Shown here: one piece after another, positions 8,811 through 17,800 of the stretch | Position numbering within the stretch: position 1 is the stretch's first letter | Layout: each line of letters begins with the position of its first letter | Assembly: GCF_000720485.1 (NCBI RefSeq) | Contig: NZ_JOAX01000020.1 | Location: 124,001 to 188,000 of the forward strand | Reading direction: 5' to 3' | DNA from: Streptomyces ochraceiscleroticus | GTDB lineage: Bacteria > Actinomycetota > Actinomycetes > Streptomycetales > Streptomycetaceae | DNA: 64,000 bases | Position numbers and translations under genes: made by a program | Notes under the pieces: model-generated | Database searches by the model: none | Told to the model about the DNA's origin: nothing | What the model saw: the letters and a program-made list of their open reading frames with translations, nothing else

Positions 8811-8869
8811 GTCAGATGCCTGATGTCTAGAGCTAGAAATACGGTCCAGACGTCAGATGCCTGATGTCT
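8811..8869. repeat. Paired identical 18-bp operators upstream of the NCS1 permease
   Basis: GTCAGATGCCTGATGTCT occurs exactly at 8811-8828 and 8852-8869, start to start 41 bp, about four helical turns. In the second copy AGACGTCAG-ATGC-CTGATGTCT is an 8-of-9 inverted repeat. The second copy covers the last codons and stop of the racemase-family gene. The form resembles sites of GntR/FadR-type dimers; no such regulator is encoded nearby. Confidence 0.65.
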
Positions 8870-9659
8870 CCGGAGAAAAATCTGCGTTACGCGCGGACGG
8901 AACGGCCGAAACGGACAGCTCCGACGCCTGCTGCGACGCCTGCCCGCTGATCGGCCAGCCGCCGATCCGCTTCGGGCGCGGTGCGGCGAAGCTGCGTACG
9001 GTGCTCGTGGTGAGCCCCAGGCCGACCACGGCCTCGGCGAACTTCACGGCCGCCGCGACGCCGTCCACGACCGGCACGCCCAGCTCGGCCGCGACCTTCT
9101 CCTGCAGCCCGGCCATCCCGCCGCAGCCCAGACAGATCACCTCGGCACCCGCACGTACGAGTTCGCGAGCAGTCTCGACGATGATCCGCTCGGTCCGCCG
9201 CGCGTCCTCCTCCAGCTCCAGCACGCCGAGGCCGGTACCGCGGATGCCGGCGCAGCGCTGCAGCAGGCCCGCGGTCAGCAGCCGGTCGCTGATCTGCGGC
9301 ACGGCGCGGTCGAGGGTGGTGACGACGCCGTAGGAGTGGCCGAGCATCATCGCCATCTGGGCGGCGCTCTCGGTGATGTCCAGGACGGGCACGTCCAGCA
9401 GCTCCTGCGCGCCCTCCCGCCCGGGCTCGCCGAACCCGGCCATGACCAGGGCGTCGAAGGGGGCGTCCAGGGTGGTGAGACGGTCCAGTACGGCCGCGGC
9501 GCTGAGGTACCCCTCGAAGTGGCCCTCGATCGACTCCGGGCCCCAGAGCGGTTCGGTGGCGAGAATTTCGGTGCCGGGGGCCGCCACGGCGGTGGCGGTG
9601 GCGCGGATCGACGCGGTCATGGAGGCCGTGGTGTTCGGGTTCATGACGAGAATGCGCAT
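8853..9659 (-). CDS. Asp/Glu/hydantoin racemase-family protein (putative allantoin racemase)
   Basis: 268 aa; ATG 9659 preceded by GGAG. The N-terminus RILVMNPNTTASMT and the C-terminal half-site ICLGCGGMAGLQ match hydantoin and allantoin racemases, which use two cysteines, one per side of the substrate. The second (C179, LGCGG) is present. The first is glycine here: LVMAGFGEPG (G75) where classical enzymes have ACFGDPG-like sequence. This makes a one-base racemase, another lyase or a changed mechanism possible. It heads the unit with the NCS1 permease and allantoinase and is divergent from the IclR gene, which supports an allantoin-related role. About 40 C-terminal residues are low-complexity. 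Confidence 0.78.
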   Translation of the reverse strand: MRILVMNPNTTASMTASIRATATAVAAPGTEILATEPLWGPESIEGHFEGYLSAAAVLDRLTTLDAPFDALVMAGFGEPGREGAQELLDVPVLDITESAAQMAMMLGHSYGVVTTLDRAVPQISDRLLTAGLLQRCAGIRGTGLGVLELEEDARRTERIIVETARELVRAGAEVICLGCGGMAGLQEKVAAELGVPVVDGVAAAVKFAEAVVGLGLTTSTVRSFAAPRPKRIGGWPISGQASQQASELSVSAVPSARNADFSPETSGI

Positions 9660-10025
9660 GACACTCCAGGAAGCCGGAGGCTCCAGCCGGGAAGCGCGAC
9701 GGGACGGCCCGGGGATGGACGGACCCGGCAGCGGGGGCTCCGCGGAGGCGGTCCGGCGCTTCGGTGAATTGGAGGATTCCACAGAATGGGAAGTAGCTTT
9801 CGAGTTGCAGAACGTAGCTTCACCCACTAGGACCGTCAAGGGATCCTGACGAGTAACCCAGGTCGCATCCCGGGTCAGCCGCCAAACGGGGGCTGACCGG
9901 CGGGAACGACTGTGCGATAGACAGTGTGTCGACAGGATCGGACCGGTAGGCTGCTCCGGTCGGACGCGGAATTCTCCCTCTGCACGCGCCGGGCCCGACA
10001 CCAACTGATCCGAAAGGAATGCGAC
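9660..10025. other. 366-bp divergent promoter region of racemase gene and allR
   Basis: No gene seen. At 9798-9812 TTTCGAGTTGCAGAA fits the TTYCG-N5-CRGAA pattern of the sites upstream of allantoinase and hydroxypyruvate isomerase, and a GTAGCTT direct repeat flanks it. It is a plausible autoregulatory site for the IclR protein. Confidence 0.45.
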
Positions 10026-10826
10026 GTGCCGTCGTCCAGCGCCAGCACTTCCGACGCAGCCAAGCCCGCAGCCGCGAGCGGCGGCGTCCAGTCTCTCGAG
10101 CGCGCCTTCGACCTGCTGGAACGGATGGCAGATGCCGGCGGCGAAGTGGGTCTCAGCGAGCTGTCGGCCAGCAGCGGGCTGCCGCTGCCGACCATCCACC
10201 GCCTGATGCGCACGCTGGTGGCCTGCGGTTACGTACGCCAGCAGCCCAACCGCCGGTACGCGCTCGGCCCCCGCCTGATCCGCCTCGGCGAGAGCGCCTC
10301 GCGGCTGCTCGGCACCTGGGCCCGCCCCTACCTCGCCCGGCTGGTCGAGGAGACCGGCGAGACGGCGAACATGGCGCTGCTGGACGGCGACGAGATCGTG
10401 TACGTGGCGCAGGTGCCGTCCCGGCACGCGGTGCGCATGTTCACCGAGGTCGGCCGGCGGGTGCTGCCGCACACCACGGGCGTGGGCAAGGCGCTGCTGG
10501 CGGGCCACGCGCCGGAGGAGGTCCGCGCGCTGCTCGGCCGTACGGGCATGCCGGCCGCGACCGAGAAGACGATCACCGAGCCGGATGCCTTCCTGGCCGC
10601 CCTCGAAGAGGTCGCCGGGCAGGGCTTCGCGGTGGACGACAACGAGCAGGAGATCGGCGTGCGCTGCATCGCCGTGCCGGTCCCGGACTCGCCGACCGCC
10701 GCGGCCATCTCGATCTCCGGCCCGACCGGCCGGGTCACCGAGGCCGCCACGGACAAGATCGTGCCGGTCCTCCAGGAGGTCGCCCGCGAGCTGTCGGTGG
10801 CGCTGGCGAACCAGAACCCGGCGTAG
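10026..10826 (+). CDS. allR: IclR-family regulator of allantoin/purine catabolism (AllR type)
   Basis: 266 aa from GTG 10026, 6-7 bp after GAAAGGAA. Residues 20-80 are an IclR winged HTH (QSLERAFDLLERMA, LPLPTIHRLMRTLVACGYVR). Residues 95-260 form the GAF-like effector domain with ARPYLARLVEETGETAN, the TTGVGKALLAGH loop and a C-terminal EIGVRCIAVPVPD block. In streptomycetes the IclR protein beside allantoinase (AllR) represses allantoin genes and responds to glyoxylate/allantoate-type effectors; that knowledge plus the divergent position supports the name. Candidate targets here are the palindromes at 7184-7217, 9798-9812, 12427-12460, 27747-27763, 28592-28627 and 30964-30980. Confidence 0.88.
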   Translation: MPSSSASTSDAAKPAAASGGVQSLERAFDLLERMADAGGEVGLSELSASSGLPLPTIHRLMRTLVACGYVRQQPNRRYALGPRLIRLGESASRLLGTWARPYLARLVEETGETANMALLDGDEIVYVAQVPSRHAVRMFTEVGRRVLPHTTGVGKALLAGHAPEEVRALLGRTGMPAATEKTITEPDAFLAALEEVAGQGFAVDDNEQEIGVRCIAVPVPDSPTAAAISISGPTGRVTEAATDKIVPVLQEVARELSVALANQNPA

Positions 10827-10870
10827 CGGAGCCAGTGGCCGCGTAGCGGAGCACGGGGCGTCGCAGAGAT

Positions 10871-10913
10871 ACGAGGCGGGGCGCGGGGCTTGTTGCCCCG
10901 CGCCCCGCCTCGT
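10871..10913. terminator. Strong 19-bp-stem terminator after allR
   Basis: ACGAGGCGGGGCGCGGGGC (10871-10889) pairs perfectly with GCCCCGCGCCCCGCCTCGT (10895-10913) around the loop TTGTT. It lies between allR and the convergent gene ending at 10967. Confidence 0.9.
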
Positions 10914-10966
10914 ACGTCTCCCGGGCTCTTTCGTCCCTGTGGGCCCCCTGTGGAGCCCTTGTGGGA

Positions 10967-11326
10967 TCAGCCGCGCGGCATGTCACCGAAGAGGTCGATG
11001 ACCTTGCGCACCTCGGTGAGCGTCGGCGACAGCGCGCTGACCGAGCCCACCGCTCCCGCGATCAGCAGCAGGGCGCGGCGCAGCCGCGGCACTTCCGGCG
11101 TGCCGCTGCTCACCATGGCGTCCAGCGCGGCCAGTTCCTCCTCGGCGACGCCCCGGTCGGGCAGCTCCGCCGGGTACCCGGCCAGTTCGCGGCGGAGTCT
11201 GGCGACGGCCACGCGCAGCGCTTCGACCCGCGGGTCGTCCTCGACCCCGGTCTCCTGCCTCGCACGCTGCCTCTGCCATTGCTCCACAACGACGGCACCC
11301 TCCACGGCCGTTGGTTCGCACCGCAC
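10967..11326 (-). CDS. Conserved small protein of unknown function (DUF5955-like)
   Basis: 119 aa from GTG 11326, with GAGGGGG 7 bp upstream. The core (VEALRVAVARLRRELAGYP, then a helix ending SSGTPEVPRLRRALLLIAGA) predicts three amphipathic helices and a short C-terminal VRKVIDLFG helix. No catalytic motif, signal peptide or long membrane helix is present. I recall the pattern as a streptomycete-restricted family (DUF5955) but give no function. It stands alone, convergent with allR. Confidence 0.6.
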   Translation of the reverse strand: MRCEPTAVEGAVVVEQWQRQRARQETGVEDDPRVEALRVAVARLRRELAGYPAELPDRGVAEEELAALDAMVSSGTPEVPRLRRALLLIAGAVGSVSALSPTLTEVRKVIDLFGDMPRG

Positions 11327-11680
11327 CTCATCGCCCCCTCACCCGGCCCCGCTCCATCGGGAAGCCGCGGATCAGTTAACGCCACGGTGCGCTATTCGCG
11401 CCATACGGAGAGCGAAATTCAGTTGGACCTCTCCCCCGCCGCCACATGACGCCCCACCGGCCCGTCCGGCGCGCCGCCGGGGCCCGGCGACCCCGCGGCC
11501 GGGGATGTCGCGACCGTGACCGGCGCGGTTCGGCGGAGGTCCGGCGGCAAATCTGACGCAGAATCGCCGTCGCGCCGGGCGGCGCTTGACTTCCAGTACG
11601 CGCCCGTGGTGCGCCGGGCGTACCGCGGGCGGGCACGGCGCGGCGTGCTGCGACGCGCCGCGATGCGGTAAGCACGTCCC
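11327..11680. other. 354-bp intergenic region without a gene
   Basis: Between divergent genes. Frames on both strands lack domains and good starts. No strong hairpin or recurrent palindrome was found; GC-rich low-complexity sequence prevails. Confidence 0.5.
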
Positions 11681-12358
11681 ATGACGACCTCCGGCGCCGA
11701 CGCGCACCCCACCACTTCCCCGCCCGCCCCGCCCGCGGGAGCCGGGCGGCCCCCCGTCGCCGGCCTGTTGCTCGCGGCAGGCGGCGGGCGGCGGCTGGGC
11801 GGGCGCCCCAAGGCGCTGCTGGACTTCCGCGGCCGGCCACTGGTCGAGAACGCCGCGCGGGTGCTGCGGGAGGGCGGCTGCGGCCCGGTGCACATCGTGC
11901 TGGGTGCGGCGGCGGACACGGTACGCGCGCGGGCCGAGCTCTCCGCGTACGCGGTCACCGAGAACCCGGACTGGGCGCAGGGCATGGGCAGCTCCCTCCG
12001 AGTGGGCCTCGCCTCGCTGGCCGGTACGGGCGCGGGCGCGGTCCTGGTCTCCCTCGTCGACCAGCCGGGCATCGGGTCCGCTGCGGTGGCCCGGCTGGTG
12101 GCCGCGTACGAGGCGGGCGCGGACCTGGCGGCGGCGGTGTACGAGGGGCGGCGCGGGCACCCGGTCCTGTTCGGCGCGGAACGCTGGGCCGCGGTCGCGG
12201 CGGGCGCGTCGGGCGACCGGGGCGCGCGGGACTATCTCGCGGCGCACGCCGACGCGCTCACGCTCGTCGAGTGCGCGGACGTGGCCGAGCCGTACGACAT
12301 CGACACCCCGGCCGACCTGCCCCGACTCGGCAGCCCTGGACGGGGGGCCGGACGGTAA
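11681..12358 (+). CDS. MocA-like molybdenum cofactor cytidylyl/nucleotidyltransferase
   Basis: 225 aa nucleotidyltransferase of the MobA/MocA fold. The N-terminal nucleotide-binding loop LLLAAGGGRRLGGRPKALL and the metal-binding region LVSLVDQPGIGS are typical; the C-terminus has GHPVLFGAERW and PYDIDTPADL as in MocA. MocA proteins add CMP to molybdopterin-Mo to make the cofactor of xanthine-dehydrogenase-type enzymes, which fits the XdhC and XDH genes at 58952-64000. The ribosome-binding site is weak, so the exact ATG is less certain. Substrate CTP rather than GTP is inferred from family resemblance. Confidence 0.82.
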   Translation: MTTSGADAHPTTSPPAPPAGAGRPPVAGLLLAAGGGRRLGGRPKALLDFRGRPLVENAARVLREGGCGPVHIVLGAAADTVRARAELSAYAVTENPDWAQGMGSSLRVGLASLAGTGAGAVLVSLVDQPGIGSAAVARLVAAYEAGADLAAAVYEGRRGHPVLFGAERWAAVAAGASGDRGARDYLAAHADALTLVECADVAEPYDIDTPADLPRLGSPGRGAGR

Positions 12359-12426
12359 TGGAGCGTGACCACGATGGCACTCAGCGCCATTCGATCACCT
12401 CATCTGTCGATCAAAAGAATCTCGAC

Positions 12427-12460
12427 GTCAACAAACCATTGAACTTCCGCCATAAGGAAA
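12427..12460. promoter_or_regulatory. Two adjacent operator-like repeats upstream of malate synthase
   Basis: GTCAAC-AAACC-ATTGAA (12427-12443) is followed by TTCC-N7-GGAA (12445-12459). The paired arrangement repeats that in front of allantoinase, which argues for shared control of malate synthase with ureide degradation. Confidence 0.55.
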
Positions 12461-12594
12461 CTACTCTCCACTGGTCAGAAGCGCCCTGAACCCCAGACGG
12501 CGCCCGCGACCGTATCTCGGAGCCCTCGGCACCCAGTGCCGCCAGGGCGCCCCGGCGGCCGTCAAGGCACCGCTGCTGAATGGAGTGACAGCCC

Positions 12595-14226
12595 ATGTCC
12601 GCACCAGCGCCGTCCCCGCTGGCCATCGTCGAAGCCGAGCCCCTGGAGCGTCAGGGCGAGGTCCTCACCGAGGCCGCCCTGGCCTTTGTGGCTGAGCTGC
12701 ACCGCCGGTTCACCCCCCGCCGCGACGAACTCCTCGCCCGCCGCGACGAGCGCCGCGCGGAGATCGCCCGCACCAGCACCCTGGACTTCCTCTCCGAGAC
12801 CGCGCACATCCGCGCGGACGACTCCTGGAAGGTCGCCGAGGCCCCCGCGGCCCTCAACGACCGCCGGGTGGAGATCACCGGTCCCACCGACCGGAAGATG
12901 ACCATCAACGCGCTCAACTCGGGCGCGAAGGTCTGGCTCGCCGACTTCGAGGACGCCTCCGCTCCCACCTGGGAGAACGTCGTCCTCGGCCAGCTCAACC
13001 TGATCGACGCCTACGAGCGCCGGATCGACTTCACCGACGAGCGCAGCGGCAAGTCGTACGCGCTCAAGCCCGCCGAGGAGCTCGCGACCGTCGTGATGCG
13101 CCCCCGCGGCTGGCACCTCGACGAGCGTCACCTCCAGCTCGACGGCAAGCCCGTCCCCGGCGCCCTGGTCGACTTCGGCCTGTACTTCTTCCACAACGCG
13201 AAGCGCCTGCTCGACCTCGGCAAGGGCCCGTACTTCTACCTGCCCAAGACCGAGTCGCACCTCGAGGCCCGCCTCTGGAACGAGATCTTCGTCTTCGCGC
13301 AGGACTACGTCGGCGTGCCCCAGGGCACCATCCGCGCCACGGTCCTCATCGAGACGATCACCGCGGCGTACGAGATGGAGGAGATCCTCTACGAGCTCCG
13401 CGACCACGCCTCGGGCCTGAACGCCGGCCGCTGGGACTACCTCTTCTCGATCGTGAAGAACTTCCGTGACGGCGGCGCCAAGTTCGTCCTCCCGGACCGC
13501 AACGCGGTCACGATGACGGCCCCGTTCATGCGCGCGTACACCGAACTCCTCGTGCGCACCTGCCACAAGCGCGGCGCGCACGCCATCGGCGGCATGGCGG
13601 CCTTCATCCCGAACCGCCGGGACCCCGAGGCCAACGAGAAGGCGCTCGCCAAGGTCAAGAATGACAAGGACCGCGAGGCCGGCGACGGCTTCGACGGCTC
13701 CTGGGTCGCCCACCCCGACCTGGTCCCGATCGCCCGCGCCTCCTTCGACGCGGTCCTCGGCGAGGCGCCCAACCAGAAGGAGCGCCTCCGCGAAGACGTC
13801 TCCGTCTCCGCCGCCGACCTCATCGCCATCGACTCCCTCGACGCCAAGCCCACCTACCAGGGCCTGGTCGACGCGGTCCAGGTCGGCACCCGCTACATCG
13901 AGGCGTGGCTGCGCGGCCTCGGCGCCGTCGCCATCTTCGGCCTGATGGAGGACGCGGCCACCGCCGAGATCTCCCGCTCGCAGATCTGGCAGTGGGTCGA
14001 CGCGGGCGTCGTCTTCGAGGAGCCGGGCCACGAGGGCGAGAAGGTCACCGCCGACCTCGTCCGCCGCATCGCCGACGAGGAACTGGCCGCCATCCGCAAG
14101 GAGGTGGGCGAGGAAGCCTTCGCCGCCGGCAAGTGGCAGCAGGCCCACGACCTCCTCCTCCAGGTCTCCCTCGACACCGACTACGCCGCCTTCCTGACCC
14201 TCCCGGCGTACGAACTCCTGGACTGA
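12595..14226 (+). CDS. aceB: Malate synthase A
   Basis: 543 aa, the usual size for class A malate synthase, which condenses glyoxylate with acetyl-CoA to malate. Visible family segments: [49 protein letters not shown] with the catalytic region [30 protein letters not shown] and [13 protein letters not shown], and near the end IDAKPTY-type and [21 protein letters not shown] helices. ATG 12595 is preceded by GGAG. No isocitrate lyase is nearby; instead the gene follows ureide genes, so its role here is to use glyoxylate from allantoin. Operator-like repeats lie at 12427-12460; a strong terminator follows. Confidence 0.96.
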   Translation: MSAPAPSPLAIVEAEPLERQGEVLTEAALAFVAELHRRFTPRRDELLARRDERRAEIARTSTLDFLSETAHIRADDSWKVAEAPAALNDRRVEITGPTDRKMTINALNSGAKVWLADFEDASAPTWENVVLGQLNLIDAYERRIDFTDERSGKSYALKPAEELATVVMRPRGWHLDERHLQLDGKPVPGALVDFGLYFFHNAKRLLDLGKGPYFYLPKTESHLEARLWNEIFVFAQDYVGVPQGTIRATVLIETITAAYEMEEILYELRDHASGLNAGRWDYLFSIVKNFRDGGAKFVLPDRNAVTMTAPFMRAYTELLVRTCHKRGAHAIGGMAAFIPNRRDPEANEKALAKVKNDKDREAGDGFDGSWVAHPDLVPIARASFDAVLGEAPNQKERLREDVSVSAADLIAIDSLDAKPTYQGLVDAVQVGTRYIEAWLRGLGAVAIFGLMEDAATAEISRSQIWQWVDAGVVFEEPGHEGEKVTADLVRRIADEELAAIRKEVGEEAFAAGKWQQAHDLLLQVSLDTDYAAFLTLPAYELLD

Positions 14227-14250
14227 CGCCCGCCACGCGCCAGAGCCCTC

Positions 14251-14286
14251 GGGAATGCCCCGTGCCACCCGGCGCGGGGCATTCCC
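14251..14286 (+). terminator. Terminator after aceB
   Basis: GGGAATGCCCCG (14251-14262) and CGGGGCATTCCC (14275-14286) pair perfectly; a wobble extension gives a 16-bp stem with loop ACCC. It also serves the convergent gene ending at 14303. Confidence 0.85.
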
Positions 14287-14302
14287 ATATCCCAGGCACG
14301 GC

Positions 14303-14812
14303 TCACCTGAAGCCGGCCTCCGTGAAGCAGCACCCGCCACGTTCGGCGGGCGACAGGACCTGCACCGAGGAGAGCCGCGGGGCCTGCCGGAAGTACTGGC
14401 GGAAGCCGGCCGCGCGGAACTTCAGGTCGAACGCATGGCCTTCGATGTGCCATTGGGGGAAGTCGGCTCTGCCGTCGCCCGGCACCAGTCGGTGCACGTC
14501 GTCGATCGTCAGCTCCGGATATGTCCCTTTGTGGTCGAAGTCGCCTTCAATATCCCAGAATTCATCGAAAACCAACGTCGCCGGGGACATCCAGAAGGAA
14601 AAGTACTTCGCCGGCGGAATTGGATGGACCCAGCGCACGATGTAGTCGAGGTCCAGCAGCAGGCGCGGCAGAACGCCATCGGTCCGCTGCACGTACAAGC
14701 CATGGACAGTGGCGTCGTGCCAGCCCATGTCCTCGAAGTCGGATTCGCTCCAGACGCTTTTCGCCAGCCCTGATTCCCGGTGGTACCCGTCACTCTCCAC
14801 CTTCCCATCCAA
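14303..14812 (-). CDS. Hypothetical soluble protein (169 aa)
   Basis: Not recognised. The sequence is aromatic and acidic (GWHDATVHGLYVQ, LLLDLDYIVRWVHP, AKYFSFWMSPATLVFDEFWD), with predicted alternating beta strands and no membrane helix or signal peptide. This beta-rich, Trp/Asp-rich style is like small single-domain bacterial proteins, including some immunity proteins, but no family can be named. The start is unsure: TTG 14812 gives 169 aa, GTG 14800 gives 165 aa. The gene lies 45 bp downstream of the STAND-WD40 gene on the same strand, so co-transcription is possible. G+C is visibly lower here than in neighbours, as in the STAND gene, suggesting a shared accessory origin. Confidence 0.5.
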   Translation of the reverse strand: MDGKVESDGYHRESGLAKSVWSESDFEDMGWHDATVHGLYVQRTDGVLPRLLLDLDYIVRWVHPIPPAKYFSFWMSPATLVFDEFWDIEGDFDHKGTYPELTIDDVHRLVPGDGRADFPQWHIEGHAFDLKFRAAGFRQYFRQAPRLSSVQVLSPAERGGCCFTEAGFR

Positions 14813-14857
14813 GCAGGCCCGGGCGGGGAGTTCGTCACGGGGCGGAGGTGTGCCCGC

Positions 14858-17800
14858 TCATGTGGAGAGCCGAGCGGACAGTCCGAAACGCCGACGTTCT
14901 TCATCGGTCAGCGCGCGAACGTCCATGCCGGCACGCTCCAGAAGCGATGCGCAAGCTGGGCCATCGGTCCGCTGTGGTAGATCCCACGCATATCTCACAT
15001 GGTCTTCGCACGTCACCATGAATCGGCGCGCGTCGGCAGACCACTGGGCGTCCAGAATCTGGCGTCCTCCGAATCGGCTCACCGTGTGGCACGCCCCCGA
15101 CGCCGCGAGCCAGAAGCTCGCCCAACCGCCGCCGCCAGTGGCCAAGTACCGACTATCGGGTGACCAGACCACAGCCCGAGCGTCCTCACCGACGGAGACC
15201 GTTTGCAGGTCTTCTTCGCCGTCTTGTGCATTCAGCACTCGGATTCGGCAATCCTCGCCGAGAACGGCAACCTTGCCTCCATCCGGAGACCAATCGAGAT
15301 CCCTTACACCTCCGGAAGTGCTGGAAACAGTCACGAGACGCCTGCCCGAGCGGGCATCCCAGATGAACACCGTGCCATCCGCTGCCGCTCCCGCGAGCCG
15401 GAGACCGTCCGGACTCCACGTCAAAGCATTCCCCATACGAGCGACCGCCGTCATGGAGGCGACCCGCACTCCAACGACGCTGTCCCATATCTCGACCTGG
15501 TCGTCCTCGTGCAACCAGAAGTCGTGGCCGACGGTGGCGACGAGAGAGCTGTCAGGAGCCCACTTGACGGGAGACAGCACATTGGAGGCCGGTTCCAGAA
15601 CGGTACGGCAGAGACCGTCAGCCACCTCGCGGATTTCCACACGCGCGCGAAAACCAATGGCGACAAGTTCACCGTCAGGGCTGCAACGGACTTCGCTCGG
15701 TCGTGGGTCCTGCGCACGCGTGATCTCTCGGATGCGGATCTCATGGTCAGGATGGGCCACGTATACCGCATCGCTGCCGAGCGACGTCGCCACGACTCGT
15801 TCGGAAGACCACGAAGCGCTGCTCAGCGGGCCGCTCAGCAGATGTCTGGGGTGGTGCGAACCGACGGCACAGATCCACATGCCACCGGCCCACACCCGCC
15901 ACGCCAGAGTCGCTGAATCAGCACTCCAGGCGATCTCTTCGACGCCCCGCTCCACCTCAATGGTTTGCTGGATCTCGTGATCGGCGATACGCCACACTGT
16001 GAGGCACTGGTCTTCCGCCCCCATCCCAGGGCCCACGGCGAGAAAGCGCCCGTCCGGTGACCAGGCGAGGGCACTTGCCTGGTCACCGATGTGCCACTCG
16101 TCCAGCACTGCGCCGTCGCCCGCGGCGCGCACCTTCAGGACGCCGTCCAGCAGGATCGCTACCCGTTCACCGTCGGTCGACCAATCGAGCAGCACGTGAC
16201 GCGCTTCGTCACTGGTACCGGTTCGCCATAGCATCTGCCCGTCCGCGACTCGGAACATTTGCAGATCACCGAAATGATCGGCTGCCAGCATGTCGCCCCG
16301 TGGCGAACACCTGAGCTTTTCAGCGTGCGGCGCCTCGACGAACCACTGCCTGTTCTCCTCGCCGTCTTCGCCCTCGGCCCATTCCACGATGTGAATCCCG
16401 GAGAACTCGAACTGAGCCACTATGGTTCGACCGCTAAAGGATGTGGCAAGCACCGGCTCTCTCCGGCCCCCGTGCTCGCGCGAGGTCGCGGTGAACGACG
16501 CATCATCGGTTCGGCGCACTGTCACCGTCCCGTCGGCGCCGACTACCCAGTAAGCCTTGCCAGAACCACTCAAACCGGCTGCCTCAGGAAGGCCGGAGCC
16601 CAGATATCGGTGGTCGACCAACTCGCCGTCCCGCGACCACGTACACATCACACCGTCCGTACCGATGCTCCTCAGACAGCCGGTCTCCTGGTCCCAGCCG
16701 AGGGAGAGCACCTTCCCCGAATGACCGAGATCAAGGAATTCGGCACTCGGCTCGCAAGCGATACCCCAGAGCGTCAGAACTGCCGTAGCCGTCGGTGCCC
16801 ACTCCTCGCACGCGGCAGCAGCAAGAGCCAGCGCGAGTTCCCGATTGCCTTCCCGCGAGTACACCTGTTGTGCCCAGACGGCCACACTGTCCGCGCGGGC
16901 CTCGTTCCCCTCGGTCTCCCGCGCCCGGGACGCCTCGAGAAGGCGAAGAAGCGCAGGGCTGACGACAGTCGATGAAACCGTTTCTTCCGCCTCCTCCAGT
17001 CGTCGTCCACGGAGCAGATCGTCGGCCGAGCGCCCGCCCGAGTCCCAGGCTCGCGCGCGGCGTTCGAGTTCCGTTATCCGGCGTAACGCGCCTTCATGGT
17101 GCAACAGCAGTTCGTGGAGCCTGGGCCAGTGTCTGAGAATCGCCTCATGGACCAGATCGAACGCTTCGCCGGCCTGGTCTGCTTCCGTGACCAACCGTGC
17201 TGAGCGCAGGGACATGACTATCGCGTACGCCTGTTCTCCGAGTTCATACCTGGCCACGGAACGCCGCATGAAGCCGCGTTCGTCCCACGAGACGAACTTC
17301 AGGAGTACCGAGTCGATCATTTCCGGGGAGCATGCTTCGACCAGGACCGTGTACACACGCTCCGCGTGACGGCCGATGGCTTCGGACAGCGGTCCGGTCA
17401 GCTCGTAGAGATGCCGCCCGATCTCGTGGCTGTCACCCGCCCGCTCGTACAGCTCCCGGAGCAACTGACCCAGCAAGGGAAGCGCGTCACCAGCCGTCGC
17501 CTCCACCGTCAGTGCCTCCACGACACTGCCGTCGATGTCGACCCCGGCGGCACGAGCCGGCCCGGCGATGGCCTCCCTGACCTGCCGCGGGCGGAGAGCA
17601 CCCAAGGGGTATTTGACACGGAAGAGGTTCGGGTGTCGTATCACCGCTGCTTCCCGCAGGCTGTCAGGAGGCAGGGCCGCCAGGACGTACAGGTGTGGAT
17701 GAGCCTGCAGCGCCGCACCCAGCAGGTCGAGGAAGAGATCTCGCTCCTCCGCCGGGACAGAGCGGAAGACATCCTCCAACTGGTCGATGACCAGAAGGAT

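Noticed and set aside
5574..8864. A 1096-codon open frame on the plus strand
   Set aside because: It is antisense to allantoinase and the NCS1 permease, both with clear motifs. Its product is Arg/Gly/Asp low-complexity sequence typical of shadow frames in GC-rich DNA.
11372..12247. Minus-strand frame opposite the MocA-like gene
   Set aside because: Shadow of the nucleotidyltransferase gene, whose LLLAAGGGRRLGG motif fixes the real frame.
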